A stretch of DNA of 64,000 nt, from the NCBI GenBank assembly GCA_004335835.1, contig RWJK01001982.1, forward strand, positions 108,653-172,652. Reading direction: 5' to 3'. A program made the position numbers and the translations under genes. Positions within the stretch are counted from its first letter, which is position 1; each line of letters begins with the position of its first letter. Shown here piece after piece: positions 11,297-21,895 of this stretch. This DNA is from Scenedesmus sp. ARA3. Lineage: Eukaryota > Chlorophyta > Chlorophyceae > Sphaeropleales > Scenedesmaceae. The notes under the pieces are model-generated. The model saw nothing but the letters and a program-made list of their open reading frames with translations, was not told where the DNA came from and ran no database searches.

Positions 11297-12827
11297 AGGT
11301 TGCTGCCTTTGACGAGGCTGCCGTTGAAGCGCTGCTGGCTGAGGGCTCCGGCGTGGTACGGCACAGGGGCAAGCTCGCCAGCGCAGTGAAGAACGCGCAG
11401 TGAGTATTGGTGCAGCATGTTTGTCATGAAAAGCACACAGCTCGCATATGCGCCCAATGCCCAAGTGGACTTCTGGCTATTCGGTACTAGGTTGTGCCAG
11501 GTCAGCACTCATGCTTTGTCATGGCAGCTGCGCGCCCTGGCCAGCGCAGTAAGGAACGCGCAGTGAGGGCAACACTCCAGTGTTGATCACACTGGTGAAC
11601 AGCTGTACCCAGCTACCCGGCTTTACCCAATGCAGTATCGGAAGAGCGTTTGATGCGGTGCTCTTGTTGCCAGTTCAGGATTCATGCTTCGATACGGCAG
11701 CAGCGCGCCTGGCAGCAGATACTTTGTACATATAGGTGGGCTGCGGGGCAGCGGTTGGTGAATTCAAGCCAGTCCTGTTCGCAGCGCTGCTTACAGCAGC
11801 CTGAGCATTTCATTGGGAAAAACCCTGACTAATGCATATTACAATAATGTGCTGTGTTGCTGCACTGGCATGCTGCAGGGTGGTGCTGGAGCTGCAGCGC
11901 GAGCATGGCAGCCTTGCCAGCTTTGTGTGGGGCTTTGTGCCCAACAGCCAGCCCATGGTGGGCAGCTGGAGCAGCATGGACCAAGTGCCCACCACGTGAG
12001 TGACTCACTTGCATGATGGTAGCGGACATCCACTATGCTGTGTAAGTGTATGTCACTGTTGTAGTGTAAGCTGCTGTTGTACATGCTTCATGGCGTGCAT
12101 CACGTGTGATGTTGAAGCAACATGGGCCAAGTCCCCACCACGTGAGTGCCGTGGACACCCACTTGTATCTGTATGCTGTGCTGTTGCTGTTGTAATGGGA
12201 GAATTTTCATTTTACATGTTGTATGTTGCGGTTGTACATTGTATGCTGCATGGTGGGCAGCTGGAGCAGCATGGACCAGGTTACCACCTCGTGAGTGCCG
12301 GCATGCTTGTTGCAACACTTGCGCTGTATGCCATGCCACGTGATGGTGTCATGTGCAATATATGGTATCTGGGCATGCTCTGCAAGGTAATGCTTTTGAA
12401 AACCATACCGTTGCAAGACTGAGCAACGGCCCTGCCTTGTTCATATAATATTGCAAGTAGGCAAATCTCAGCCATTCCAACACGTCATGTCTGCTGCGCA
12501 CGGTGCCTGGCTTATGTTTTCAGAACGCCGGAATCTGCAGCGCTCAGCAAGGCGCTGAAGCAGGCAGGCATGGCCTTTGTGGGTCCCACCACCTGCTACT
12601 CTTTCATGCAGGCGGCCGGCCTGGTCAACGACCACACCGTTGACTGCCACTGCTACCAGCCGATCATCGACAGCTACAGCAAGCTGCAGCAGCAGCAGGA
12701 TGAGCAGCAGCAGCAGCAGCAGGGTGAGCAACGTGACGGCGCCAGTGCAGCAGCAGATGGTCCTCCTCGTAGAGGCGCAGCGGCCAAGAAGCAGGGCAGC
12801 GGCAGCCGCCGCAGCAGCAGAGCGTAG
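9793..12827 (+). CDS. TAG: DNA-3-methyladenine glycosylase I (TAG family)
   Basis: Model: join(9793..10193, 10273..10323, 10598..10676, 10885..10962, 11299..11399, 11879..11995, 12524..12827), phase-consistent. The enzyme excises 3-methyladenine from alkylated DNA to start base-excision repair in the nucleus or organelles. RCKW and YHDEEWG supply the first Cys and His, and VNDHTVDCHCY the second His and Cys, matching the four zinc ligands of E. coli Tag. FELLVLEGAQAGLSW holds the catalytic Glu and the AGLSW pocket. Downstream are FDPAK, VVRHRGK, SFVWGFVP, ALSKALKQAG and CYSFMQAAGL, all in family order. The N-terminus carries basic KRSRPARSTKPNKR and an Ala-rich spacer; the C-terminus is Gln-rich with a basic tail. 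The start is uncertain: ATG at 9793, 9832, 9841 or 9949 are all in frame, and 9949 gives a compact N-terminus with a possible nuclear signal. Confidence 0.95.
11247..11298 (+). repeat. (CTG)17 run forming the 3' end of a TAG intron
   Basis: Uninterrupted CTG triplets end in CTGCAG, the acceptor for the exon at 11299. This is one of the longest pure runs in the window and is likely length-polymorphic. Confidence 0.95.
11535..11570 (+). repeat. Intronic copy of TAG exon 5 end plus donor
   Basis: GCCAGCGCAGTAAGGAACGC followed by GCAGTGAGG repeats the true end of exon 5 (11376-11406) about 163 bp downstream, keeping CA|GTGAG. Confidence 0.85.
12119..12150 (+). repeat. Intronic copy 1 of TAG exon 6 end plus donor
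   Basis: ATGGGCCAAGTCCCCACCAC followed by GTGAGTG copies the exon 6 end (11975-12002), with an intact GT at 12142. Confidence 0.85.
12249..12300 (+). repeat. Intronic copy 2 of TAG exon 6 end plus donor
   Basis: CATGGTGGGCAGCTGGAGCA continues into a GGACCAGGTTACCACCTCGTG version of the exon 6 end (11954-12002), with the donor retained near 12291. Spacing from copy 1 is about 150 bp. Confidence 0.88.
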
Positions 12828-13725
12828 CAGGCTGTGCTACGTGCAGCACTCCAAGCACATGCAGCATGCAGGCGCCGTGTCGTATAACATACAGTACATT
12901 CAAGCGCGCCTATGCTTCCAGAAGCACATGGATGCAGCAAGTCTGGAGGCCTGCGTTTAGAGTGTGTAAAAGTTCTGCACTATCAGCATGTCACTGCACA
13001 TGTAATGGTAGGCCGCAGCTGGGGTTTGTAGGCTGCCAGGAGCCACTAGGTTTCGAGTGATGTGGATCAAGTCAGCCCCACACGTTTCTGGGATGTTACA
13101 CACAGGCAACCTTGCCCGTTGGGGGAGCCAATGACAGGCTCATTGGGCAAAGAGAAACAAAGGCCGGACAAAGCAAGAGCCAAAGGCCCTTTCCACAGTC
13201 AACACTACCAGATTTCATTCCAATTTAGTTTTGACGAATTGCACCCTGCGGCTGCGATGTACTGTGCAAAGGTGGCCGTGTAAAAGCTAGCTGCCATGCG
13301 TACGTAGTGCTGGAGGCACCACCACAATACTGCAGGCAGAAATCAATCAGAAAGCCAATGATCTGGTTGATATACAACTCAACTGCAACCATACCACACG
13401 TCACAAACTGTACAAGTACAAAACCCTGGCGGGCCTTGATAATGACAACCACTGCTGACACACATGCCTGAACGTGCTGTGGAAGGACACCATATCGTGT
13501 GTTAAACACAGCATACTGCGGACAAACAGAGAGCAGCATGTTGCTGAAACACACGGCCTGCATCCCACATAATCCACACAACTGCTGCCGCCCTGCTAGA
13601 CAGCAAGGCCCCACCGCAGCTGCAGCCGCTGCGCTGTGCAGCAGGGTGGTGCTGCGTACACGCGCCATCCATCACGCTACCCGGGCGTACTGCTGCCGCT
13701 TCTGCTGCTGCCGCAGGTCTTGATA

Positions 13726-13756
<31 letters not shown>

Positions 13757-13872
13757 GGCATCAGCGCTGGGAGGCAGTAGCCGCACTCTGTCTGGTGCTG
13801 CATCATCAATGGCCATGCCCTCCTTCAGCAGCCGCCGCTGCTGCTGCTACTGCTGCTGCTGCTGCTGCGGCA
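12828..13872. other. Intergenic between convergent TAG and SNF8
   Basis: TGTAA, the usual green-algal polyadenylation signal, occurs at 12965 and 13001 downstream of TAG. A stretch at 13127-13215 resembles 1091-1165 next to the retroelement. A 147-codon minus-strand frame at 13225-13668 has no recognisable motif and I do not call it. Confidence 0.5.
13758..13832 (-). repeat. Copy of the SNF8 terminal exon downstream of the gene
   Basis: CATCAGCGCTGGGA, then GCAGTAGCCGCACTCTGTCT and ATGGCCATGCCCTCCTTCAG mirror 13889-13960, the C-terminal codons of SNF8, about 131 bp away. It lies in the 3' flank, so it is not an intronic copy. Confidence 0.85.
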
Positions 13873-14339
13873 TCAGCGCTGGGGCATCAGCGCTGGGAAC
13901 CAGTACAGCCGTATCTTGTCTGGCGCGCCATCATCGATCATGGCCATGCCCTCCTTCAGCAGCTCAGCCAGCACTCGCTCGCAGCGCTGACTGGCCCAGC
14001 CAGCTGTGGATGCCAGCTGGCCTGCAGGCATCAACAATCCCACGCAGCAAGTATTTCGTTAGCCTTCGTTCGTCCTATCCTAGTCGGATACATCATTTCC
14101 AAACCACTCCACACAAACGCTGCCATGCAAATGCAACAGCAAGCAAGGTTGTGAGTTGCAGAGCCAGCACCCGCTTGCAGCGCTGACTGGACCAGCATGC
14201 TACAACGTCAGCTGGTCTGCAGGGATCAGGGGTCAGGCACACAACAAGTAGGACTGTGAATATGACAGTGACGTAGCAGCTGGACCAACCTGCCGTAGAT
14301 GCAAGCTGGCCTGCAGAGCCATTAGGGTCAGGAGCCCGC

Positions 14340-14388
<49 letters not shown>

Positions 14389-16016
14389 CGCACCTGCGCT
14401 GATGTAGCCTGCTGCCTGCGCCAGCTCCATGACCTTGTTCTTGTCTGTGTTGAACTCGCCTGGCACGGAGCGGATGTACGTGCCACGCCCGATTGTGACA
14501 ATGTCAATGCCTCCACCCAGCACCTGGCGCAACAGGAACAGCGGTTACAGCAGAGACAGCAGCAGCAGCGGTGTTCGTGATGATGAGCAGCAGCACCATG
14601 CGTGTGACACAACACCTTTGACACGCCAATGCTGCCACTCAAGCCCACAGCCCCCGCCCGACTCCAACCAAAAAAACACACCAGCTCGCTTCATACACAG
14701 ATGAAGTAAAACTATTCAGGCCACGATGCCCACCCACCTTAAGCTTGCGCACCGCGCGCACGATGTCATCCTCGCTCACTGGGCCGCTCCTGCTGCCGCG
14801 CCGCCGCTCCACCGCGGCCCGCAGCGCCCCCAGCTCCATGAGCCCGCCATTCAGCTGCCTGCTGGCCAGGCAGGCCTCCACCAGCTGCACACCCAGCTCA
14901 TAATAGAAGTCACCAAAGCCCAGCAGCTCAGCCCACACGCCCTGCGGCGCTCAACAGACACGTTTCCCGCAGTTGAAAGGCAATCGGCAGTGCAGCTGCG
15001 GAGGTTTGTCAGCAGCTGAAATGCGCAACATCCTCCAGACGCCCTGCAGGGACCAGCCTGCAGCGTCTGCAGCATTATCAGCCCAGCCAGTTGATTGGCG
15101 GCTGGCCAGGCAGGCCTCCACCAGCTGCACCCCCAGCTAATAATAGAAGTCGCCAAACCCCAGCAGCTCCGCCCACATGCCCTGCCGGGGTTCGTCCGCC
15201 AAAGCATGACACAGCTCATGCTTTGGTGGACGTGGTTCCTAAAAGACGGTGGTTTGCTAGACATGGGTGATGGAGCTGATCACACAGCTCAAAGCTACTG
15301 CTTTTGTTGTGCCTCAACAGAAACCTCCATCCCACCGCACACTACCGCCCATACACAATTTCACTCCACACCTTGTTTGAGGCCAGCGGGTCCACGCCAA
15401 TGTTGGCGCACATGGTGTGGAACTGCGCCCTGAATACAGGGTCTGCGCGTATGTCTGCCTTGTGCTGCAGCGCAAACGCCTCCAGGCTGGACTTGAAGGT
15501 GGCCAGCTGCGCCTTCATCTGCTGCAGGCTGGCGCGCCGCACCTCCTCACCCGCGCTGCGGTACTGCTCCTGCGTGTGCAGATGGATTGTTTGCAGACAT
15601 GCAGATTCGGCCAGCAAGTCAGCGGGTGGGAGAGTGCGGGTGAGCGTTGAAGTGGTCAGGGTTTTTTCGTGGTGGTTGGGTGGGGTTGCAGGCTGTTGCA
15701 GACAGTCAGGCAGGATCGCATGTGGGGGCTGAAGGCACACAGCAGTGTGCGCACATGCCGCAAGGAAGCAGTTGTGTGCGATGGCATTGGTGCACCAGTA
15801 TGTATCGGCACTGGGCATGTAAAGGCAGCCCAGCAGTTGTGCGTGCTGCTGATGTCATTGGCATGTGCAGCAGCTTGCACCCTCTCCTCATCCGCAGCTT
15901 GCTGCAAACATGCAACCGTGCACAGCGCCTTGGTTACACACTGCAGCTGCAGAGCAGCAGCTTACCCTCGTCGCCTCATCCCTCTGGATGCCAGCGATAC
16001 CAGGGCGCCTGCGCAT
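13873..16016 (-). CDS. SNF8: ESCRT-II subunit SNF8 / VPS22
   Basis: Model: complement(join(13873..14021, 14394..14523, 14738..14941, 15372..15569, 15966..16016)), 243 residues, close to the usual 250. It is part of the ESCRT-II complex with VPS25 and VPS36, sorting ubiquitinated cargo into multivesicular endosomes. The N-terminus MRRRPGIAGIQRDEATR is the conserved start. ADIRADPVFRAQFHTMC, IGVDPLASNK and ELLGFGDFYYELGVQLVEAC form the helical head and first winged helix. SEDDIVRAVRKLK, TYIRSVPGEFN and VMELAQAAGYIS build the second winged helix. The end, LLKEGMAMIDDG then RLYWFPAL, is the standard C-terminus. The introns contain degraded duplicates of exons 3 and 5. It is divergently arranged with the SANBR-like gene. 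Confidence 0.96.
14161..14226 (-). repeat. Intronic copy of the 5' half of SNF8 exon 5
   Basis: GCAGCGCTGACTGGACCAGC and GTCAGCTGGTCTGCAGG copy 13965-14030, including the CTGCAG acceptor, about 197 bp upstream in transcription. A still more diverged copy is at 14276-14320. Confidence 0.82.
14338..14387 (-). repeat. Triplet run just after a SNF8 splice donor
   Basis: On the transcribed strand the donor GTGCGGG is followed at once by CAG triplets with one CAA interruption, about 16 units. Confidence 0.9.
15098..15187 (-). pseudogene. Degenerate duplicate of SNF8 exon 3 with an in-frame stop
   Basis: A minus-strand CGGCAG acceptor is followed by codons for GMWAELLGFGDFYY, then TAG where exon 3 has GAG, then LGVQLVEACLASRQ. 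It lies in the intron 240 bp upstream of the functional exon (14738-14941). Inclusion would truncate SNF8, so it is either skipped or acts as a poison exon. Confidence 0.92.
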
Positions 16017-16710
16017 GATGCTGCTGCTACTGCTGCTGCTGGTGGTGGTTGCGCTTCTGCTGCTACAGAGGGTCTCCCGCTAGCCGCAACACTGGGCCCT
16101 GAGCGCTAGTGAACAGGACCAGAGCTGCTCAGGGCCTTCTTAAATGGCTAATGCTGCCTACACCCAGCCCCTGAGGGGTGCCCTTGCAGGACAGGTGCTT
16201 GAGAGTTTATCGACGTGAAATATGTAAGCTAGTTACTTAGAAGTTAGATATTACGGTTGCTTGTACTCGTGCAGTGGAGCGTTTTGCTGTGAGACTCGAT
16301 TGTGCAGGTGATACCACGCACTACAGAGCTTTCACGCACGGGGGTGGGCTAGATCGTGATGCACAACGTTTGAGGGAACAGAAACAAACGTACAGACCAG
16401 AGAAGCAACGATAGGCCGATGGCATGGGTTGCTGCGTCAACATGACTGTCACGTCCCGTTTTGACTCGCCAACATCAGCCTGATGTACGAACCCCCCACA
16501 ACTAGTGTAACGCAGACCCTGCTGCAGCATATAACTTTCAAGCTTGTCTTCGAATCGTTCATCTGTTGCGCTGTCTTTACATCGCTGCTGAGCAGTGCTT
16601 GCAACGTATGCTGAGCAGCAGTATGGGAGCTTCTGGGTATTGAGCACATAGCTGCTTGGAAGACAAACACAAAGATTGCATTCACCTGGATGCTTGATTA
16701 ACACTACAGC
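16017..16710. promoter_or_regulatory. Divergent intergenic region SNF8 / SANBR-like
   Basis: These 694 bp separate the two start codons and should hold both promoters. More upstream SANBR exons may also be hidden here; I could not identify a SANT-domain exon. A 189-codon minus-strand frame at 16321-16890 overlaps the first SANBR exon in antisense and has no family motif. Confidence 0.45.
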
Positions 16711-19700
16711 ATGGGCGTGGTCACAATCCACGTATTGAGCGATGCAGCGCAAGGCAGCAAAGCTGTGAAGGACTACCATTGCGAGGTCAAGCTGCTGCTC
16801 AAGCATATGTGAGTAGAGTACACCCTCGTAAACTACTTGAACAGCACTTCCTGCACAAGCAATGCACACCATCAACACATGTGCTGGCATGGGGAAGCGC
16901 GGCAGCAGCCAGTGTCAGCATTGCTCAGTGGTACAGTCACTGCTGAGCTGACTGCAGTTGCGTGGCAGTGTACGGCAGCTGCTTCCATGCATGCTCAGCA
17001 AATGCTGCAACACCACCTCACACATCAAACAGCAAAGCAACGCATACCATCCCTGTTTCATGAAACCACTTGCAGGCAGTACTTCAACCTTCACTTGCAG
17101 GACCTTGCTCCAGGGCAGGACACTGAAATTGCTGTGCAGTGCAACCTGGTCACCTTTGACTGGCTCATGGCATATGTCAAGGCCAGCATCACCGGGGTGC
17201 AGCCGGTGCTGGATTGCAGCAACTGCATATCAATCTTGGTGGCATGCAGCTTGTTGAAGATGACGCAGCTGGTCAGGTATGTGCAGAGACCGCTCGAGCA
17301 TGTGCCACAGCATCAGCGCTGTGTGGACATCCTGCAAGCAGCCTAGTCCTTGTCGTGCAGCTGTGGTCCTCAGCGCAAACTAATAAACAGCTGAACAGCT
17401 GAACAGAGTCTCCGTCTGCAGGACACCAGCAAGTGCAACATGGGGCATGGGTCGATTGACATATTGATGTCCTGCTCTTCCCTCTGTCACACTGCAGGGA
17501 GGCGGTGCAGTTCATAGCAGCCAACATCCTGCGGCTGGCAGCAGCAGGTGCAGACATAGCCGCGCTGGACAGCGCACTCGTAACAAAGATAGCAAAGGTG
17601 CGGCAGTGCTGCTGCTGCTGGCTGGGTTGCCGCCATCCTGCATGTTGCAAGGCTGCAGCAGTGCGTGTGAACGCAGGCTGATGACTCTGCTGCTGCTCTG
17701 CCCCTTCAACTGTGATGTGTGCTGCAGGCAACAAGCGAGGAGGCACTTGAGGCTCTGCTGCAGCAGTGTGAGGTTGTGCAGCTGCCGCGCCTGATGACTC
17801 CCAGGTCAGCAGGGGCCCTCTCACACACACCAGCTGAAGCAGGCTCACACAGCAGCAGCAGCAGCAATGAGCTGCTGCAGAAGCTCTACAAGCACAAGCT
17901 AGAGGCGTTGCTGAAGGAGCACAACACAACACTGCTGCGCTGCAAGGCTTGTCAGCAGCTGTTCTCTGCGGCCAGTCACCACAAGCTGCAGTGCCCTGCA
18001 CTGGCTGCAGCAGCCACTGAGAGGTGGGTGCACAGGGTTGTTGGCTGCGTTGTTGGCGTGCACCGCTATCTACAGCACTGCACATGCGGGCACATGCGGG
18101 CAGCAAATGCTGCTATGCCAGTAAGCAACACGTGGTGTACAGGGGCAGTTGCCTCAGCAGCGGGACCAAACATGCCCAGATTGTTGTGTTAGCCGTGTCT
18201 GGACACGCTCCGTGTCAGGGCCACGCACAACACACACTGGCAGTTGGGTTGTACAGAGCCACTCTTCACCTAAAACTGTGTTTTGTTGCCATGCTTGCAG
18301 GCTGCGAGTGCTGCCGCTGCATCAGGCAGACCCTGCATGGCGCTTCCAGGACTTCCTGAAGCAGCAGCGGCAGCAGGCGCGGTCACAGCAGCAGCAAGCG
18401 CAGCAAGTTGACAAAGGGCACAGCCAGCCTCCGCAGCAGCGGCACCAGCAGCAGTCAAGAACAGCAGGCCCTGCTCCTTGGCGTGACCTGTACTACCTCA
18501 CATGGGGCCATGTGACAGTGCTGTACTGCACAGCCTGCCACCAGCACTTCCCAGCCAGGCAGTACAGCCACTGCAGCTTCCACCCGCTGGCCCCACTGTT
18601 TGCCTCAGAGGCGGATGCTGGGCAGTACCCGTGCTGCGGCAGGCCTGCGTGGCGGCCGGGGCTGGCGCCAGCTCACTGCCAGGGCTGCTGCGAAACACAA
18701 CACCAGGCGGCGCTGCAGGTGTGGCAGCCGTCACTGCAAAAGCGGCGGGACGGCAGCAGCAGCAGTGGCAGCAGCAGTATGGTTGCCAACATGACATTCT
18801 TGCCCTGCATGCGCACGGTGTTGCACGTGGGCAGTGTTGCTCAACTCAGCTTGGGAGGCTGCGCAGTCCTTTTATGCCACTCGATGGACGTAACACCTTG
18901 CTCTGCTGTCACTGCAATGCTGCTGCTGATATTGCAGGAAGGTCAGCATGACATTGCTGTGCGGACTTTGCAGCTGCTGCAGCGCTTTGGCGGCATAATC
19001 TCAGAGCCATACATGCCACCACCTGCACCCCCACAGAGGCGTGATGCGGTTGCCAGTGCAGCCACAGCCGCTGGTTTTGGGTGCAGCAGTGAGAGTAAGA
19101 GCTGCAGCAACAGCGATGGCAGCAGCAGCAGCAGACCTGGTAGTCGAGGTGGCAGCAGCCTGCCGCTGCTTGTCCGCATGACTAATAGGTCGTCTCCCCG
19201 CGCAGCAGTGAATGCCACCAGCACGCGCGGCGCAAATGACAGCAGCAGCAGGTGCAGTCCTAGTGTATCGCCTCGCATTTGCCAAGCTGAGCTGCACACT
19301 GCAGGTTTGCCCACGTGCAGCCGACCAGGGACAGCAGGAGCAGCAGCAGCAGCACGGCAGGCAGGACTAGAGAGTAGCAGCCACACCAAAGCTTACAGCA
19401 GTGCCGAAACAGCAAGCCCTGCAGCAGCAGGCAGCAACAACGATGATGGTGAAGTTGCTGATGTGCTTGAGGAGGCGAGCACTGTGCTGGACTACCGTTC
19501 TGCACACCTACGCAGCTTCATGGAAGCAGTGCACGCCACAGCGCAGTGCCGTGGCCAGGGCAGCAGCATGGCAGGCCTGGCTGCTGGCAACCCAGCTGGT
19601 GGCGTTCTGCCTGGCAACACTTTCAGCGCTGCAGTTGTGGACGCGCGGTGAGCTACAGCAGCAGCTTGCCTGCTGTGCAATGCTGCTAGCTGGCACCTAT

Positions 19701-20569
19701 TCACCTAGCAGAATCGTCATCATGGGCTCTGCACACACACGGCACGTGACACGTGTTTGTGGACCCGACCTGTCTTTGAAAACGAAGTGCAATGGTGCTC
19801 TTAAGGGCTGGGGCATGTCCTGCTGCTCATATGCAATGACGTTGCTGCGCTGCTGTGGCTGCTGTGCAGGCGAGCCGGCAGGCAGTCACTGCTGCCTGCA
19901 TCTGGCGTGTTGCATGGTACTGGGGTGGGCCCAACAAGCAGCAGGCAGCAGAACTCCTTGCCGCTAAGCAAAGGAAGCAGCAGGAATGCGAGGGAGCGAC
20001 TCAGCAGTGCTACCAGTGGCAGCTGCAGCAAAGCACCCACAGCAGCAGCGGCGGCGGCGGCCTCAGCGGCAGCAGCTGATGTTCAGGCCAGCAGAGTGAA
20101 CAGAACGCTGCTGCTGGAGCTGATGCATGAGGATGATGTGAGTCGCACGCAGATGTCCAATTGCAGCAGGCATACAGATCTGGTTGTTGTGACGCTGATG
20201 TAGCAGTTTTGCTCTGATGTCCAGGGTGCTGAGCTGTGTGCATGATGCCTGCGGCGATACCCTGCTGCTCTGCCTCTACTGCGCTGCTGCTCTATCAACA
20301 TGCACCTGTTATTTCGAGTGATGGTAGCTGTCTTGTGTTTGCTCCGTGCACTGCAGGCGTACCGCATGGGCCTGCTGATGCGCAAATTGGATGCTGCGCG
20401 GCTGCAGCCCCCTCCTGACGGTGCCTGCAGCAGCGCTGGGCTAGGCATGCAGTCGGAGGCTGATGTGGCGCAAGCAGCCAACAGTATGCTGTTTCAGGGT
20501 ATTGCAGCTACGGCAGGCCGCGTAAAGGCTGCTGGTGCAAGGCGCGGGAATGCGCAGGGTGCAGTGTAG
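16711..20569 (+). CDS. SANBR/KIAA1841-like BTB-domain protein
   Basis: Model: join(16711..16808, 17076..17276, 17498..17597, 17728..18023, 18301..18781, 18938..19647, 19870..20137, 20357..20569), 788 residues, phase-consistent. The first exon (VTIHVLSDA to YHCEVKLLLKHM) joins to QYFNLHLQDL, then IAVQCNLVTFDWLMAYVK and CISILVACSLLKM, the BTB/POZ fold typical of this family. LRCKACQQLF, then VLYCTACHQHFPARQYSHC with FHPL, YPCCGRP and CQGCC reproduce the family's Cys/His region in order. The C-terminal half is Ser/Ala-rich with short conserved stretches (LLLELMHEDD, AYRMGLLMRKLDAARL). The animal member modulates immunoglobulin class switching and binds chromatin factors; an alga has no such process, so only a BTB adaptor or transcription-related role is inferred. 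The animal N-terminal SANT domain was not found. The start may be upstream. Confidence 0.85.
18782..18937 (+). other. 156-bp intron of SANBR-like gene, frame-neutral when retained
   Basis: The intron has GT and AG ends and a CTGCTGATATTGCAG terminus. It is a multiple of three and free of stops, so splicing or retention both keep frame, and retention would add 52 residues (starting VANMTFLPCM). Confidence 0.6.
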
Positions 20570-21895
20570 CTGCCGAGTATCAGAAGTGCATTGGCAGTGC
20601 TGTAATCATTGTGCAGTGCACACCAGATGTCTGTGTTGCCGCTGTTTCCACAGCCACATGCACCCGACTGATGATGATCATCCGCATGGTCGCAGCTCAA
20701 GTCAACTGCGATGGAAAACGCAAGCGGGGCGGTGTCCTGGATTACGATGCAGTGGTTGAAACGGTTGGCAATACAGCGGGTTGTGGTTAGCAAGTAGCGT
20801 GGCACACACAAATCACGCCTGGGATGTCATGTTTGCTTATTTATACTTATATCTCCAGAGATACCTGCCTGCTGTTGGTGCTGAAGTCTCTCACAGTCCC
20901 TGCCGATTTCAAGCTAGTTTAAAATGCTGGTCGCTACAGACCTGCAAAAATGGCTTAATCAACGTGCGCAGCTGTTCTTGTCAAGCGATTGACCAGCGGG
21001 ACTGGCTCGGATGGTGCACCTGGGGTGGGCGGGGGCTCACTGGCTTATTTGTGCACAAGCCCTTCTTGCCTGCGTAAACTCTGCCAGTAAATGACGACAT
21101 AGAAATATAATCAAATCGCAAGCCCAACTTCTCAGCATAGCCGTTCAATAGGGAAAAACACGTACATAACATGATCCCGCCTCGACACCAATGCCTGTCT
21201 TCCTGACTGGACACCGTAGGGGGCTGAAAAACGAAGCCATAGCGTGCGGACAGGTTTTATACGTATTTTGCATTAGTATTTATCGCTCCAAACTTGCTTT
21301 TGTCTGTGTTGGCTTCGGGCCAAATTGCGGCACTTTAGCATCAAATGCTGCAGAACAACTATTAAAAGCAAATTTGTTGTGATCGCGACCGCAGCTGCAA
21401 GCTAGTGTGGTGCTGGGGCGAGATTGGGCCTTTGATGGTGCAGACACCGACAGGGCCGAGCGCACTCTGCCAGAGCCCACAGCCCCAGCCGGACAGTTGA
21501 AAGTTGTGGTGAGTTGTCGTAAAAGCAGTTTTACATGCAGGCTGTGATCATATCGTTGGCAAGAGCAGGCCTATCCATGAGAGCAGCTAGCAGAACATCC
21601 GCCCAGCTCGCTTGATGGTACAGCAGTGGCATCGGTTTCGCTGCGTGCACATGTGATCGGAACCTCCAAAACATAGGGTGTGCTGGGTTTCTGCCACGGA
21701 TTGTCTGTATCTAGGCTGGAATCTTGGATCATATACATCCCCAGCCCCAGCAGCTTACTGCTCCTGAGCCTGTGCATCCCTCTGCTGCTTTGCTCAATCA
21801 TATTCACAGCTAGGCCCACAAGCAGCCAGGCAGCTGCTGCCTGTCAAAACATCACACACAGTCAAAACACCACACACAGTGATCTGCACAGCAGC
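20570..21895. other. Intergenic, upstream of the Q/A/S-rich gene
   Basis: About 1.3 kb, comparatively AT-rich around 21060-21380, with no supported coding sequence. It should include the promoter of the next gene. Confidence 0.5.
20601..20605 (+). terminator. Putative TGTAA polyadenylation signal of the SANBR-like gene
   Basis: TGTAA lies 32 bases after the stop codon, a distance typical of green-algal mRNAs. The same motif is not consistently near the other stops here, so the assignment is tentative. Confidence 0.4.

Noticed and set aside
13225..13668. 147-codon minus-strand frame downstream of SNF8
   Set aside because: No domain, no splice continuity with SNF8, composition like neighbouring intergenic DNA.
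16321..16890. 189-codon minus-strand open frame
   Set aside because: It has no recognisable motif and overlaps in antisense the first SANBR exon, which has clear homology and correct splice phase.
18149..19651. Single 500-codon frame read as one exon
   Set aside because: It reads through an intron start region before 18301 and the 156-bp intron. Homology and phase support splitting it.
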